This document shows positions 19,938-29,244 of a DNA stretch of 64,000 nt, in pieces. The first letter of the stretch is position 1; every line of letters begins with the position of its first letter. The stretch lies in the NCBI RefSeq assembly GCF_003028855.1, contig NZ_CP028324.1, forward strand, positions 5,084,001 to 5,148,000, read 5' to 3'. The translations under genes were made by a program, and so were the position numbers. The stretch comes from Pseudoduganella armeniaca. GTDB taxonomy: Bacteria; Pseudomonadota; Gammaproteobacteria; Burkholderiales; Burkholderiaceae_D. The notes beneath the pieces are model-generated. The model searched no databases, was not told the origin of the DNA, and saw nothing but the letters and a program-made list of their open reading frames with translations.

Positions 19938-22076
19938 ATGAGCACGAAGCAGAGGACAGCGAATCAGTTGATGGTGGCGGCATTGATGGCGGCAGGTCTG
20001 GTCGGTTGCGGCAGCGACGATCCGCCGCCGCCCGTGCCGGCGCAGCCGCCATCGGCCGCGCAGATCCCCGAGGGCACGACGGTCACGTTCGCGCTGCTGG
20101 AAACCACCGACCTGCATTCGAATGTCCTCAGCTACAACTACTACTCACTGGCCGAGGACACCAGCCTGGGCATGGAACGCACCTCGACCCTGATCCAGGC
20201 CGCGCGCGCGGAAAACCCGAACAACGTGCTGCTGGACGATGGCGACGTGATCCAGGGCACCCTGCTGGCCGACCTGCAGGCCGTGACCAAGCCTGTGCCC
20301 TGCGCCGGCACGCTGGCCGTGCACAAGGCGATGAATGCGCTGAAGTACGACGGTGGCGGCATGGGCAACCATGAATTCAACTACGGCCTGCCGTTCCTGG
20401 CGCAGGTCACCAATACCGACTTCAACATCCCCGGTGTGAGCAAGCCGGCCGGCACCTGCGGCGCACCCGCGTTCCCGCTGGTGCTCAGCAACGTCACGGG
20501 CGTCGCCAGCGGCAAGCCGATCTTCCAGCCGTATGCCGTGCTGCCGCGCGCGTTCGCGGCCAAGGCGCCCGATGGCAGCAACCTGAACGTCAAGCTCAAC
20601 ATCGGCATCATGAGCTTCGTGCCGCCGCAGATCATGGAGTGGGACCAGAAGAACCTGGCCGGCAAGGTCGCGGTCAGCGGCGCGAAGGAAGCGGCGCAGC
20701 AGTACATTCCCGAGCTGCGCGCCAAGGGCGCGGACGTGATCGTGGCGCTGTCGCACGGCGGCCTCGATCCGAGCCCGTACAGCCCGAAGATGGAAAACCA
20801 GAGCTACCACCTGGCCGGCACCGGCATCGACGCCCTGCTGATCGGCCACTCGCACCTGGTCTTCCCGAAAGGGAAGGAAACGGGCGCGCCGGCGCTCGAT
20901 CCGTCGCTGGCGGCCCTGCCGGCCAGCGCCAACGTGGACGCCATCAATGGCTTCGTCAACGGCGTGCCCACCGTGATGGCGCAGAGCTGGGGCCGGCGCC
21001 TCGGCATCATCAGGATGACGATGGTCTACCAGGGCGGCAAATGGGTCACGCAGCCCACCAAGACGAGCGTGGAGTCGCGCGGCTTCAAGTACACCGACGG
21101 CACCACGCTGGTGAAGGCCGATCCGGCCATTGCCACGCTCGTCGCCAAGGAACATGCGGACACCATCGCCTACGCCAAGCAGCCGCTGGGCGTGACGACG
21201 GACTTCGAGATGTCGTCCTATTTTTCGCTGGTGGGCGACGTCTCGGCCATCCAGCTGGTCAACCAGGCGCAGATCGACTACGTGAAGAACTTCATCGCCA
21301 CGTCGACCGATCCGCTGCTGTCCACTTACAAGAACATCCCCGTGATCTCGTGCAGTGCGCCGTTCAAGGCCGGCCGCAACGGGCCATCGGACTTCACCGA
21401 CGTGGCGCCAGGCGCCAGCGCCGCCGCCCCGGTCGGCCTGCAGGTGCGTAACCCGGGCGACCTTTACCTGTACAGCAACAACAACCTGCAGGCCGTGAAG
21501 ATCAAGGGCGCCGACCTGAAGGCCTGGCTGGAGGCTTCCGCGAAACAGTTCGGCCAGATCGACCCGGCCAGGACGGCGGAACAGGACCTGGTGCCCAGCT
21601 ACGGCACCATCTACAACTACGACGTGTTCTATGCCGAGAACAACGCCCTGACCTACCAGATCGACGTGACCAAGCCGGCCGGCAGCCGCATCGTCAACCT
21701 GGTCTACCAGGGCAAGCCGGTGGCCGACACGGACGACTTCATCGTCGCCACCAACGACTACCGCGCCGGCGGCGGCGGCAACGTGCCCGGCATCGACGGC
21801 AGCAAGACGATCATCAAGTCGCCGGACGCCAACCAGGCCGTCGTCAGCAACTACCTGCAGAAGGTGGGTAAAGCCACCGGCAAGGTGACCCTGGCCGGCA
21901 ACGGCAGCGCGCGCAGCTGGTCGTTCGCCAAGGTGGCGACCGCCGGCCCCGTGATCCTGCGTTCCGCGCCGGGCCACCTGGCGCTGGCACGCGCCAGCGG
22001 CATCGCCGCCGTCACGGCCGAAGGCGGGCTCGATGCCAACGGCTTCGCCAAGTACAGCATCGACTTGTCGAAGTGA
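19938..22076 (+). CDS. 5'-nucleotidase / 2',3'-cyclic phosphodiesterase family lipoprotein
   Basis: 712 residues, a metallophosphatase of the CpdB/UshA group acting on extracytoplasmic nucleotides. A lipobox (LVGC, Cys24) marks a lipoprotein. The N-terminal calcineurin-like domain has the metal ligands in TTDLHSNV (58-60), LLDDGDVIQGT (about 99-108), GNHEFNYG (143-150), LSHGG and GHSH. The C-terminal 5'-nucleotidase domain has YLYSNNNLQAVKIKGADLK and FIVATNDYRAGGGGNVPG. The first motif has Ser where DxHG is common. GGGAGC stands 8 bp before the ATG. The last four bases overlap the next gene. Confidence 0.88.
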   Translation: MSTKQRTANQLMVAALMAAGLVGCGSDDPPPPVPAQPPSAAQIPEGTTVTFALLETTDLHSNVLSYNYYSLAEDTSLGMERTSTLIQAARAENPNNVLLDDGDVIQGTLLADLQAVTKPVPCAGTLAVHKAMNALKYDGGGMGNHEFNYGLPFLAQVTNTDFNIPGVSKPAGTCGAPAFPLVLSNVTGVASGKPIFQPYAVLPRAFAAKAPDGSNLNVKLNIGIMSFVPPQIMEWDQKNLAGKVAVSGAKEAAQQYIPELRAKGADVIVALSHGGLDPSPYSPKMENQSYHLAGTGIDALLIGHSHLVFPKGKETGAPALDPSLAALPASANVDAINGFVNGVPTVMAQSWGRRLGIIRMTMVYQGGKWVTQPTKTSVESRGFKYTDGTTLVKADPAIATLVAKEHADTIAYAKQPLGVTTDFEMSSYFSLVGDVSAIQLVNQAQIDYVKNFIATSTDPLLSTYKNIPVISCSAPFKAGRNGPSDFTDVAPGASAAAPVGLQVRNPGDLYLYSNNNLQAVKIKGADLKAWLEASAKQFGQIDPARTAEQDLVPSYGTIYNYDVFYAENNALTYQIDVTKPAGSRIVNLVYQGKPVADTDDFIVATNDYRAGGGGNVPGIDGSKTIIKSPDANQAVVSNYLQKVGKATGKVTLAGNGSARSWSFAKVATAGPVILRSAPGHLALARASGIAAVTAEGGLDANGFAKYSIDLSK

Positions 22077-22780
22077 TGCGCATGCGTCGAGCGCTGCCGG
22101 CTTTGCTTGCAGCGTGCCTGCTGGCAGGTTGCCGGCACGAAGCGCCGCCCTCCTCCGCCCAGATCGAGGCGCTGGCGATGACGGCGGCGCAGCGCTCCGA
22201 TGCCGCCGCCGAACAGCAGCTGCAACGGCTGGCGGCGCAAGGCTTGCCGGTGGCGCAGCGCGAGCTGGGCATCCTGTACCGCGCGCGCCCCGCTGCGCGC
22301 GCCGATGCCGAGCGCCTGCTGCGGCAGGCCGCCAAGGCGGGCGACGCCCAGGCGGCCTACCACCTGGGCGAGCTGTATCGCACGCCTGTTCCCGGCGGCG
22401 TCGCCGACGCGGCGGCCGCGTGGTCGTGGTACCAGCAGGCCGCCGAGGGTGGCCAGGCAAAAGCCGCGCTGCGGCTGGGCCTGATGGCGAAGAACGGCGA
22501 CGGCGTGCCGCGCGACGCGGCCGTGGCGGCACGCTGGCTGCAGCTGGCCAGCGACTTGGGCAATGCGCATGCGATGTTCCTGCTGTCGTATGCCTACCGC
22601 GAGGGGGACGGCGTGCCGCGCGATGCGGCCAGGGGCATGGCCTTGCTGGAGGAAGCGGCGGAGCATGAGTATCCACCGGCGCTGCAGGAGCTGGCGCTGA
22701 CGGTGGGCGATGCCACGCGGGCGGGGCATTTGATGAAGGAGGCTACCGAACACCGGCGCAATAACTGGAACCGGTTCTAG
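22073..22780 (+). CDS. Sel1-repeat lipoprotein
   Basis: 235 residues. Lipobox LLAGC gives a lipidated Cys20. Tandem Sel1-like (TPR-type) helical repeats follow, for example AAKAGDAQAAYHLGELY, AAEGGQAKAALRLGLMAKNG and ASDLGNAHAMFLLSYAYREG. Such proteins usually act as protein-interaction scaffolds at the envelope. The ATG overlaps the TGA of the nucleotidase gene, so the two are coupled. Confidence 0.85.
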   Translation: MMRMRRALPALLAACLLAGCRHEAPPSSAQIEALAMTAAQRSDAAAEQQLQRLAAQGLPVAQRELGILYRARPAARADAERLLRQAAKAGDAQAAYHLGELYRTPVPGGVADAAAAWSWYQQAAEGGQAKAALRLGLMAKNGDGVPRDAAVAARWLQLASDLGNAHAMFLLSYAYREGDGVPRDAARGMALLEEAAEHEYPPALQELALTVGDATRAGHLMKEATEHRRNNWNRF

Positions 22781-22800
22781 GCCGGTCTGACAGAACCCAT

Positions 22801-22853
22801 GGGGACAGGCACCTATTTTCGAGTCGAAGACTCGAAAATAGGTGCCTGTCCCC
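22801..22853. repeat. REP-like long palindrome between the Sel1 and CoaD-HD genes
   Basis: Perfect 25-base arms starting GGGGACAGGCACC and ending TTTTCGAGTC, with loop GAA. It lies at a 3'-3' junction, 20 bp past one stop codon and 13 bp from the other. Confidence 0.93.
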
Positions 22854-22866
22854 GGTGCTTCTCGCG

Positions 22867-24012
22867 CTAGCTGCCCAGCAGCGCCAGCTCGCGTGTCATG
22901 TTGACGATGGCGGCGTCGTTGTACTGGTCGGCGAACCAGCGGTCGACGTACAGCTGGCGCTGCTCGGCCTTGCTGCGCAGGTGCGCCAGCACCTGGCCGC
23001 GCTGGCTGTTGTAATGCTCGTCCGGGAAGTGGCCGTACTCGGCGCGGATGCCGCGCGCGTAGTGGCCGTACACTTCCTCGTCCTGGCCCAGGATCGCCAG
23101 GTCCACGCCCAGCATGATGTCCTTCAGCGGGTGGCTGACCGCGCCGCCCTGGAAGTGGTCGGTGGCACGGATCAGCTGCGCCACCTCGTCCGCCATCGCC
23201 GCATCCGCCGCCAGGCCGCTGCCCAGCCACAGGCGGGCGCTGGCTTCCTCGTTCGAGACGCCATCGGCCGCGCCGTGCGCATAGACCGCGTCGTGGAACC
23301 AGAAGGCGGCGCGCACGATGTCGATGTCGCGCTTGTCGGGCCGCGTGTTGGCGCTCCAGGCGCGGATCTCGGCCAGGCCGTGCACCAGGTGATCGAGGTT
23401 GTGGTAGTGGCGCTCGGCGCCGCCGTAGGCGTCCGCGCCCGTCATGCGCGCGAACCAGGCCTGGGCGTTGGCGGCCGCCGCGTCGTCGCCCGCTGGCCAC
23501 AGCGACAGCCATTCCTTGTGCAGCCAGTCCAGGATCCACGAGCGGTAGGCGGGGCCGGGCACGAACTTCTTCATCGTCCAGTTCCAGCCCACCGGGCCTT
23601 CCAGCGCCTTGACGAAGCTGGAGCTGACCGATCCCAGGTCGCGCGGCGGCATCACGAACAAGGTCTTGGCGCCGCCGATCACTTCCACATTGGTCTGCTG
23701 GATCAGGTTCTCGTAATCGAAATCGGCCGTCGTGCGGATACCGCGAATCAGGTAGTCGAGGCCGTGCTTGCGCGCCACCCGCGCCGTGTAGTCGCTCTTG
23801 ACGATGACCACCTGCACATTGTCCCACTGGCGCTCGGCGCAGCTCTCCAGCACGATCGCGCGGCGCTCCTCGGCGGAGAACTTGGGCTGCTTGGTCGAGT
23901 TCTCCGACAGGAACACGACCACCTCCTCGGCGATCGAACGGGCCTCGCCGATCACCCACATATGGCCGTTCGTGATCGGGTCCAGAGTGCCCGAGAAACC
24001 GATTTTCTTCAT
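22867..24012 (-). CDS. coaD: Fusion of phosphopantetheine adenylyltransferase (CoaD) and an HD phosphohydrolase (COG4339 type)
   Basis: 381 residues, more than twice the length of ordinary CoaD (about 160). Residues 1-155 are CoaD-like: FSGTLDPITNGH with the TNGH nucleotide-binding motif (14-17), LSENSTKQPKFSAEER, YLIRGIRTTADFDYE, and VSSSFVK in place of the ISST/SSSxVR motif. Residues 185-380 are an HD-domain hydrolase: RHYHNLDHLVHG, FWFHDAVY (H240-D241), SNEEASA, IRATDHF, LGVDLAILG (D304) and a Tyr/Arg-rich end. CoaD makes dephospho-CoA from 4'-phosphopantetheine. The HD substrate is unknown. Last gene of the degP-regulator-kinase run, 52 bp after the kinase. Confidence 0.88.
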   Translation of the reverse strand: MKKIGFSGTLDPITNGHMWVIGEARSIAEEVVVFLSENSTKQPKFSAEERRAIVLESCAERQWDNVQVVIVKSDYTARVARKHGLDYLIRGIRTTADFDYENLIQQTNVEVIGGAKTLFVMPPRDLGSVSSSFVKALEGPVGWNWTMKKFVPGPAYRSWILDWLHKEWLSLWPAGDDAAAANAQAWFARMTGADAYGGAERHYHNLDHLVHGLAEIRAWSANTRPDKRDIDIVRAAFWFHDAVYAHGAADGVSNEEASARLWLGSGLAADAAMADEVAQLIRATDHFQGGAVSHPLKDIMLGVDLAILGQDEEVYGHYARGIRAEYGHFPDEHYNSQRGQVLAHLRSKAEQRQLYVDRWFADQYNDAAIVNMTRELALLGS

Positions 24013-24064
24013 GCGCCGCCCTGTTGGCTTAATGTCAATGACGACATTCTAGCCGACCTGGGGA

Positions 24065-25432
24065 TCACGCTGCAGCGGCCTTCGCACCCGGCTTGCCGGC
24101 AGTGGCCGCCGGCGCGGCGGGAAACGCCACCTGCACCAGCAGGCCACCCAGCCGGGCCGACTGGTCCAGGGTCAAGGTGGCGCCGTGGCGTTCGGCGATG
24201 GCCTTGATGATGGCCAGGCCCAATCCGCTGCCCGTCGCCGTGCTGCCCGGCACGCGGTAGAAGCGGTTGAACACGCGTTCACGTTCCTCCGGCGAGATGC
24301 CCGGGCCGCTGTCCTCGACCACCAGCGTGGCGCCGCCATCGCTCGCGCGCACCGACACGTCCACCGTGCCGCCGGCCGGCGTGTACTTCAGCGCGTTGTC
24401 GACCAGGTTGCGCAGCAGGACCAGCAAGGCGTCGCTCTGCCCCCGCACCTCGGCCTCGTCGGCTTCGTGCAGGCCCAGGTCGATCTCGCGGGTGGCGGCC
24501 GCGTTGGCCATGTCGCCCAGCGTGCGGCGCGCCAGGTCCGTCAGGTTGACCGGCTCCAGCTTCGCCTCGGCCGCTTCCTGCCGGGCCAGCACCAGCAATT
24601 GCTCGACCAGGCGGGTGGCGCGTTCGATGCCGGCCGTCAGCCGGCCGATGGCGACGGCGCGGGCCGCGTTGTCCTCGGCCCGTTCCAGGCTCAGTACCTG
24701 CAGCTTGAGCGCCGCCAGCGGCGAGCGCAGCTCGTGCGCCGCGTCCGCCACGAAGTGCTGCTGCGCGTCGAACGCCGTGCGCACCCGGCCGAACAGCAGG
24801 TTCAGTTCGTGCACCAGCGGCTTGACCTCGTCCGGCAGGTCCGATTCCGACACGGGCGACAGGTCGTCCGCCTGGCGCGAAGCGACCTGGCGGCGCACCC
24901 GCGCCACCGGCGCCAGCGAGCCGCTGACGACCCACCAGACCACGAGCATCAGCACTGGTGCCATCATCGCGATGGGTCCGACGGTGCGCAGCGCCAGCGC
25001 GCCCGCCATGCGCTTGCGCACGGCCATGTCCTGGGCGATCTGCACCGTCTGGTTGCTGGTCTGGACGGAAAACACGCGGTACGTCGTGCCCTTGGCCTTG
25101 ACGTTGGAGAAGCCCAGCACGGCGCGCTGCGGCAGCTCGGCGCGGGAGATCGAACGGAATACCTGGATGCCATCCGGCGTCCAGACCTGCACCACCATGT
25201 CGTCGTTGCCTGGGTCGGCGCTGGGGCCATGCACGGAGTTGGCCAGCGGCGCGCCCGAGCGCAGCGCCAGCGCCATCTGCTGCATGTGGTAGTCGAAGAT
25301 CTGGTCGGCGTCGTGCAGCGCGCTGCGGTAGGCGATCATCGCCTGCGCCAGCGCGGCCATCGTGATGGCCGCCAGCAGGAACCACAGCAGCCGGCCACGC
25401 AGCGAGTGCGAGACGCTGACCCTCGGCATCAT
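24065..25432 (-). CDS. Sensor histidine kinase, QseC/PmrB-like
   Basis: 455 residues in the inner membrane. TM1 is at about 13-32 and TM2 at about 152-170, enclosing a periplasmic sensor of about 120 residues. A HAMP-like linker follows, then the H-box HELRSPLAALKLQ with phosphoacceptor His233. The ATPase has NLVDNALKYT, VEDSGPGI and GSGLGLAI. The Ala-rich tail is not part of the domain. Its start overlaps the response-regulator stop by 4 bp, so the pair is a two-component system. Signal unknown. Confidence 0.92.
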   Translation of the reverse strand: MMPRVSVSHSLRGRLLWFLLAAITMAALAQAMIAYRSALHDADQIFDYHMQQMALALRSGAPLANSVHGPSADPGNDDMVVQVWTPDGIQVFRSISRAELPQRAVLGFSNVKAKGTTYRVFSVQTSNQTVQIAQDMAVRKRMAGALALRTVGPIAMMAPVLMLVVWWVVSGSLAPVARVRRQVASRQADDLSPVSESDLPDEVKPLVHELNLLFGRVRTAFDAQQHFVADAAHELRSPLAALKLQVLSLERAEDNAARAVAIGRLTAGIERATRLVEQLLVLARQEAAEAKLEPVNLTDLARRTLGDMANAAATREIDLGLHEADEAEVRGQSDALLVLLRNLVDNALKYTPAGGTVDVSVRASDGGATLVVEDSGPGISPEERERVFNRFYRVPGSTATGSGLGLAIIKAIAERHGATLTLDQSARLGGLLVQVAFPAAPAATAGKPGAKAAAA

Positions 25433-26088
25433 ACTTTCGGCACCATATAGCCCAAGCCGCGTACGTTCTGGATCAGTTCACTGCCCAGTTTCTTGCGCAG
25501 GCCGTGAATGTAGACTTCGACGGCATTGCTGTTCACCTCGTCCTTCCAGCTGTACAGCTTTTCCTCCAGCTGGGCGCGCGACAGCACGATGCCCGGACGC
25601 GCGATCAGCGCTTCCAGCACGGCCCACTCGCGCGCGGACAGGCTGACCGGCTGGCCGCCGGAAATCACTTCACGCGTCTGCGGATTGATCGATACGCCCT
25701 TGTGCTCGAACACGGGCTCGGCCCGCCCCGCGGAACGGCGCAGCAGCGCGCGGATGCGGGCCAGCAGCTCGTCCAGGTCGTACGGCTTCAAGACGTAATC
25801 GTCGGCGCCCGCGTCCAGGCCGGCGATGCGCTGTTCGACGGCGTCGCGCGCCGTCGCGACCAGCACCGGCGTCAGCTCCTTGCGCGCCCGCATCGAGCGC
25901 AGCACTTCCAGGCCGTCCTTGCGCGGCAGGCCCAGGTCCAGCAGCACCAGGTCGTAGGTCTGCGTTTGCAGGGCCGTATCGGCCATCGCGCCGTCCTTGA
26001 CCCAATCGACGGCGTAATGCTCGGCCCGGAGCAGGTCCAGTACCACTTCACCGATCATCACATCGTCTTCCACCAGCAAGAGCCGCAT
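25429..26088 (-). CDS. OmpR-family response regulator
   Basis: 219 residues. The start MRLLLVEDDVMIGE is chosen because the receiver domain begins there and AAGGAA precedes it; the longer frame upstream is not conserved. Receiver phosphoacceptor Asp51 (LLDLGLPRKDGLEVL), switch Lys in VLKPYDLDEL. The C-terminal winged helix has LSAREWAVLEALIARPG and SNAVEVYIHGLRKKLG. Cognate to the adjacent kinase. The DegP-type protease gene upstream is a plausible target. Confidence 0.93.
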   Translation of the reverse strand: MRLLLVEDDVMIGEVVLDLLRAEHYAVDWVKDGAMADTALQTQTYDLVLLDLGLPRKDGLEVLRSMRARKELTPVLVATARDAVEQRIAGLDAGADDYVLKPYDLDELLARIRALLRRSAGRAEPVFEHKGVSINPQTREVISGGQPVSLSAREWAVLEALIARPGIVLSRAQLEEKLYSWKDEVNSNAVEVYIHGLRKKLGSELIQNVRGLGYMVPKV

Positions 26089-26170
26089 ACCATTCCTTTC
26101 TGTTCTTGTTCGCCGCCGTCCCGGTTGGCCCGGCACGGCGGCATTGCACCGCAGTGTAGCCGAACGGCCG

Positions 26171-27700
26171 TCAACCCAGGCGCACCGGGATGAAAATACG
26201 CTCCTCGCCGCGCTGGATCAGCAGCGCCACCGAACGGTCGGCGCGCGCCACCACGTCGCGCACCTGCTCCACCGACGTCACCGTACGGCCATTGACGGAC
26301 AGCAGCACGTCGCCCGGCTGCACGCCAGCGCTGGCAGCCGCGCCGCCGGCGTCCTCGATCACCAGGCCGGCCGGCAGGCCGGTCTGGCGCCGCTCCAGCG
26401 GATCGAGCGGGCGCAGGGCCAGGCCCAGGCGCAGCTTGTCGGCCGGGGCTCGCTCGTCGACGCTGGCCACCGCACGCGCGTTGGCATTGCCCAGCTTGCC
26501 AGTCAGGGTCACGGCCTTGCCCTGGCGCCAGACGTCGAGCGTGACCGGGTCGCCAGGCTTGGCCAGCGCCACCAGGGCCGGCAGGTCGCCCGAGGCCACG
26601 ATCTTCTGGCCGTTGACGTTACGGATCACGTCGCCCGGCTTCAGGCCGGCCTGGTCGCCCGGGCTGCCCGGCTCGACGTTGGCCACCAGCGCGCCTTCCG
26701 GCGTGGCCAGGCCGAACGAGTCGGCGAAGCTCTGGTTCACTTCCTGGACCGTCACGCCCAGGCGCGCATGCACCACCTTGCCGGTCGAGACGATCTGGTC
26801 CTTGATGCGGTTGGCCAGGTCGATCGGGATCGCGAACGACAGGCCCTGGTAGCCGCCCGTCTGGCTGTAGATCTGCGAGTTGATGCCGACCACTTCGCCC
26901 TTCGTGTTGAACAGCGGGCCGCCCGAATTACCGGGGTTCACGGCCACGTCGGTCTGGATGAACGGCACGCTGCCTTCGTCCAGCGAACGGCCCTTGGCGC
27001 TGACGACGCCGGCCGTGACGGTGCTTTCCAGGCCAAACGGCGAACCGATCGCCAGCACCCATTCGCCGACCTTCAGCTCCGTCGAGCGGCCCAGCGGCAC
27101 GACCGGCAGGTTTTTGGCGTCGATCTTCAGCACCGCCACGTCCGTCTTCGGATCGGAGCCCAGCACCTTGGCGCGGTACTCGCGGCGGTCGGCCAGCTTG
27201 ACGGACACCTCGCTGGCATCGCGCACGACGTGGGCATTGGTCAGGATGATGCCGTCGGCGCTGACGATGAAGCCGGAGCCGACGCCGTGGCTGGGCGCTT
27301 CGCGGCCGCCGCCGCCCCGTTGCGGGCCCTGGAAGCGGCGGAAGAATTCGAAGAACGGGTCGTCGGCGAACGGCTCGGCGCGGTTCTCGTAGCCCGTGCG
27401 GACCCGGCCCGTCGTGCTGATGTTGACGACGGCGGGGCCGTTGCGCGATGCGATCACGCTAAAGTCGGGCAAGGCGATCATCGGTGCCGGCGTTGGCGCC
27501 GGTGCGCCGGCGGCGGCGTTGGCCGGCGCGGCGGCTGTCGGCGCGGCGACGCCGGCCACTGGCGCGGCAGCGGCGGGCGCGGCTTCCGCCTTGCTGTTGT
27601 GCTGTACTGCTATCGCTGCGCCGGCACCAAGCACGCCGACCGCGCACAGCGTCAGCACCAGGCGCTTCATCGTCATCGAGACAACAGTATTCTTGCTCAT
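26171..27700 (-). CDS. degP: Periplasmic serine protease, DegP/Do family
   Basis: 509 residues. The N-terminal membrane or signal segment (about 12-32) is followed by a long Ala/Pro-rich linker. The trypsin-like domain carries the triad His157 (TNAHVV), Asp187 (SDPKTDVAVLK) and Ser259 (NPGNSGGPLF). Two PDZ domains follow (about 290-390 and 410-500). This is the HtrA/Do chaperone-protease design for envelope protein quality control. It starts a minus-strand run continuing into the two-component system 82 bp downstream, suggesting shared control. It could equally be named mucD or htrA. Confidence 0.92.
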   Translation of the reverse strand: MSKNTVVSMTMKRLVLTLCAVGVLGAGAAIAVQHNSKAEAAPAAAAPVAGVAAPTAAAPANAAAGAPAPTPAPMIALPDFSVIASRNGPAVVNISTTGRVRTGYENRAEPFADDPFFEFFRRFQGPQRGGGGREAPSHGVGSGFIVSADGIILTNAHVVRDASEVSVKLADRREYRAKVLGSDPKTDVAVLKIDAKNLPVVPLGRSTELKVGEWVLAIGSPFGLESTVTAGVVSAKGRSLDEGSVPFIQTDVAVNPGNSGGPLFNTKGEVVGINSQIYSQTGGYQGLSFAIPIDLANRIKDQIVSTGKVVHARLGVTVQEVNQSFADSFGLATPEGALVANVEPGSPGDQAGLKPGDVIRNVNGQKIVASGDLPALVALAKPGDPVTLDVWRQGKAVTLTGKLGNANARAVASVDERAPADKLRLGLALRPLDPLERRQTGLPAGLVIEDAGGAAASAGVQPGDVLLSVNGRTVTSVEQVRDVVARADRSVALLIQRGEERIFIPVRLG

Positions 27701-27894
27701 CGCTGTACTCCACTTGAATCAGGTTATCGATGTCAACAATATGAGGCTTCAAGCTTAGCGGCCCCTTAATCGCCGCCTGCGGCGTAGCGGCGGTGCCGGC
27801 GTCCAGACGCACAAAGGCCGGGTCGCCCCGGCCAGGTACTGCGCTTACCGCCTTGTCAGCGGACAGGGGCCCGCTATCGTCACATCACATCGCT

Positions 27895-28347
27895 TTACGC
27901 CGCGACGCGCTTGTCGTCGAGCGCCGTGACATTGGCACCGACGCCATCGATGGCGATCTTGCGCGGCTTGAACGCTTCCGGCACCTCGCGCACCAGGTCG
28001 ATGGTGAGCATGCCGTTGTCGAACGAGGCACCCGTCACCTTGACGTGGTTGGCCAGCTGGAAGCGCTGTTCGAAGTCGCGCGCCGCGATGCCACGGTGCA
28101 GGAAGGTGCGCTCGACGGCGTCCTTCTGCTTGCGGCCCACCACGACGAGCGAATCGCGCTCGCTGGTGATGTCGATCTCGGAACGGTCGAAGCCGGCCAG
28201 CGCCATCACGATGCGGTACTGGTCTTCGCCGACCAGTTCGACGTTGTACGGCGGATAGCTGGGCTGCGAGTCGTTGTTCAGCAGCTGGGCCAGGCGATCG
28301 AAGCCGATGGCGGTACGGTACAGAGGAGCAAGGTCAAAAGTACGCAT
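27895..28347 (-). CDS. Hsp20-family small heat-shock protein (copy 1)
   Basis: 150 residues, IbpA-like ATP-independent holdase. The start MRTFDLAPLYRTAIGFDRL is chosen because this is the family N-terminus and AAGGAT lies upstream. The alpha-crystallin domain runs about 35-125, including YRIVMALAGFDRSEIDIT, the FEQRFQLANHVKVTGASF segment and DNGMLTIDLVREVPE. It is a close tandem duplicate of the gene at 28547-29002 (about 200 bp upstream) and may share its promoter. Confidence 0.93.
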   Translation of the reverse strand: MRTFDLAPLYRTAIGFDRLAQLLNNDSQPSYPPYNVELVGEDQYRIVMALAGFDRSEIDITSERDSLVVVGRKQKDAVERTFLHRGIAARDFEQRFQLANHVKVTGASFDNGMLTIDLVREVPEAFKPRKIAIDGVGANVTALDDKRVAA

Positions 28348-28546
28348 TTTCAATATCCTTTCATTCAAGCGATATGGGTGCGGCCCCCATGCGGGCGACC
28401 GCGAGTACATAAAACAAACAAGTCAATTGGAGAATCAATGCAGCCGAGCGGTTCGGCCGGCGTTCGACGCGGGCGCCGCCCCATGCGGGGGCAATGCGCC
28501 GCGTCTGGCGTGGCCCGGGCCTTGCTGGCCCCGGGCCGGGCGCCGA

Positions 28547-29002
28547 TCAGGCCGCGCGCTGCTCTTCGATGGCGGGAACGTCAGTGTTCGTGACGCCATC
28601 GATGGCGATCTTGCGCGGCTTGAGCGCTTCGGGCACTTCACGCACCAGGTCGATGGTGAGCATGCCGTTATTGAAGGAGGCGCCCGTTACCTTGACATGA
28701 TTCGCCAGCTGGAAGCGCTGCTCGAAATCGCGGGCCGCGATACCGCGGTGCAGGTAGGTGCGCTCGTTGCCGTCCTTCTGCTTGCGGCCGACGATGTGCA
28801 GCGTGTCGCGTTCGCTGGTGATGTCGATTTCCGAACGGTCGAAGCCGGCCAGTGCCATCACGATGCGATACTGGTCTTCCGACACGAGTTCGATGTTATA
28901 CGGGGGGTAGCTGGGCTGAGCCTCGGCATTGTTCAGCATCTGTGCCAGGCGGTCGAAGCCGATAGCGGTACGGTACAGCGGAGTCAGGTCAAAAGTACGC
29001 AT
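28547..29002 (-). CDS. Hsp20-family small heat-shock protein (copy 2)
   Basis: 151 residues, about 85 percent identical by eye to the neighbouring copy. The start MRTFDLTPLYRTAIGFDRL replaces a longer open frame that is not conserved. Same alpha-crystallin core, with DTLHIVGRKQKDGNERT where copy 1 has DSLVVVGRKQKDAVERT, and a different short C-terminus (NTDVPAIEEQRAA). The IxI/V-type tail motif used for oligomer contacts is weak in both. First gene behind a sigma32-like promoter. Confidence 0.93.
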   Translation of the reverse strand: MRTFDLTPLYRTAIGFDRLAQMLNNAEAQPSYPPYNIELVSEDQYRIVMALAGFDRSEIDITSERDTLHIVGRKQKDGNERTYLHRGIAARDFEQRFQLANHVKVTGASFNNGMLTIDLVREVPEALKPRKIAIDGVTNTDVPAIEEQRAA

Positions 29003-29119
29003 GATGGATATCCTTTCAAAGTTAAGCGATACCGGAAGGCGGTTCTGGTTGCAGCGGCATCGCTGCGTTCCTCGCCACCTTCTGAGCCGCGGTCCCCTTC
29101 TGGGCAACCGCTGGATCCG

Positions 29120-29148
29120 ATATACGGTCGCCCGGAAGACGTTTCAAG
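29120..29148 (-). promoter_or_regulatory. Sigma32 (RpoH)-type promoter of the hsp20 pair
   Basis: On the minus strand CTTGAAA (-35) is followed after 14 bases by CCGTATAT (-10), close to the heat-shock consensus CTTGAAA-N13/14-CCCCATnT. It lies about 118 bp upstream of the hsp20 start. Confidence 0.75.
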
Positions 29149-29244
29149 AGATTTTTTTCGAAAAATTTTGGTGTTACTTTCTGAAACATTTCAAATTTCC
29201 CACGTGCTACACTCGCCGCCTCGGACACTCTGAAACCACGTCTC

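Noticed and set aside
28348..28546. Second sigma32 promoter between the two hsp20 genes
   Set aside because: No CTTGAAA with a matching -10 was found; only a GC-rich hairpin without a T-run.
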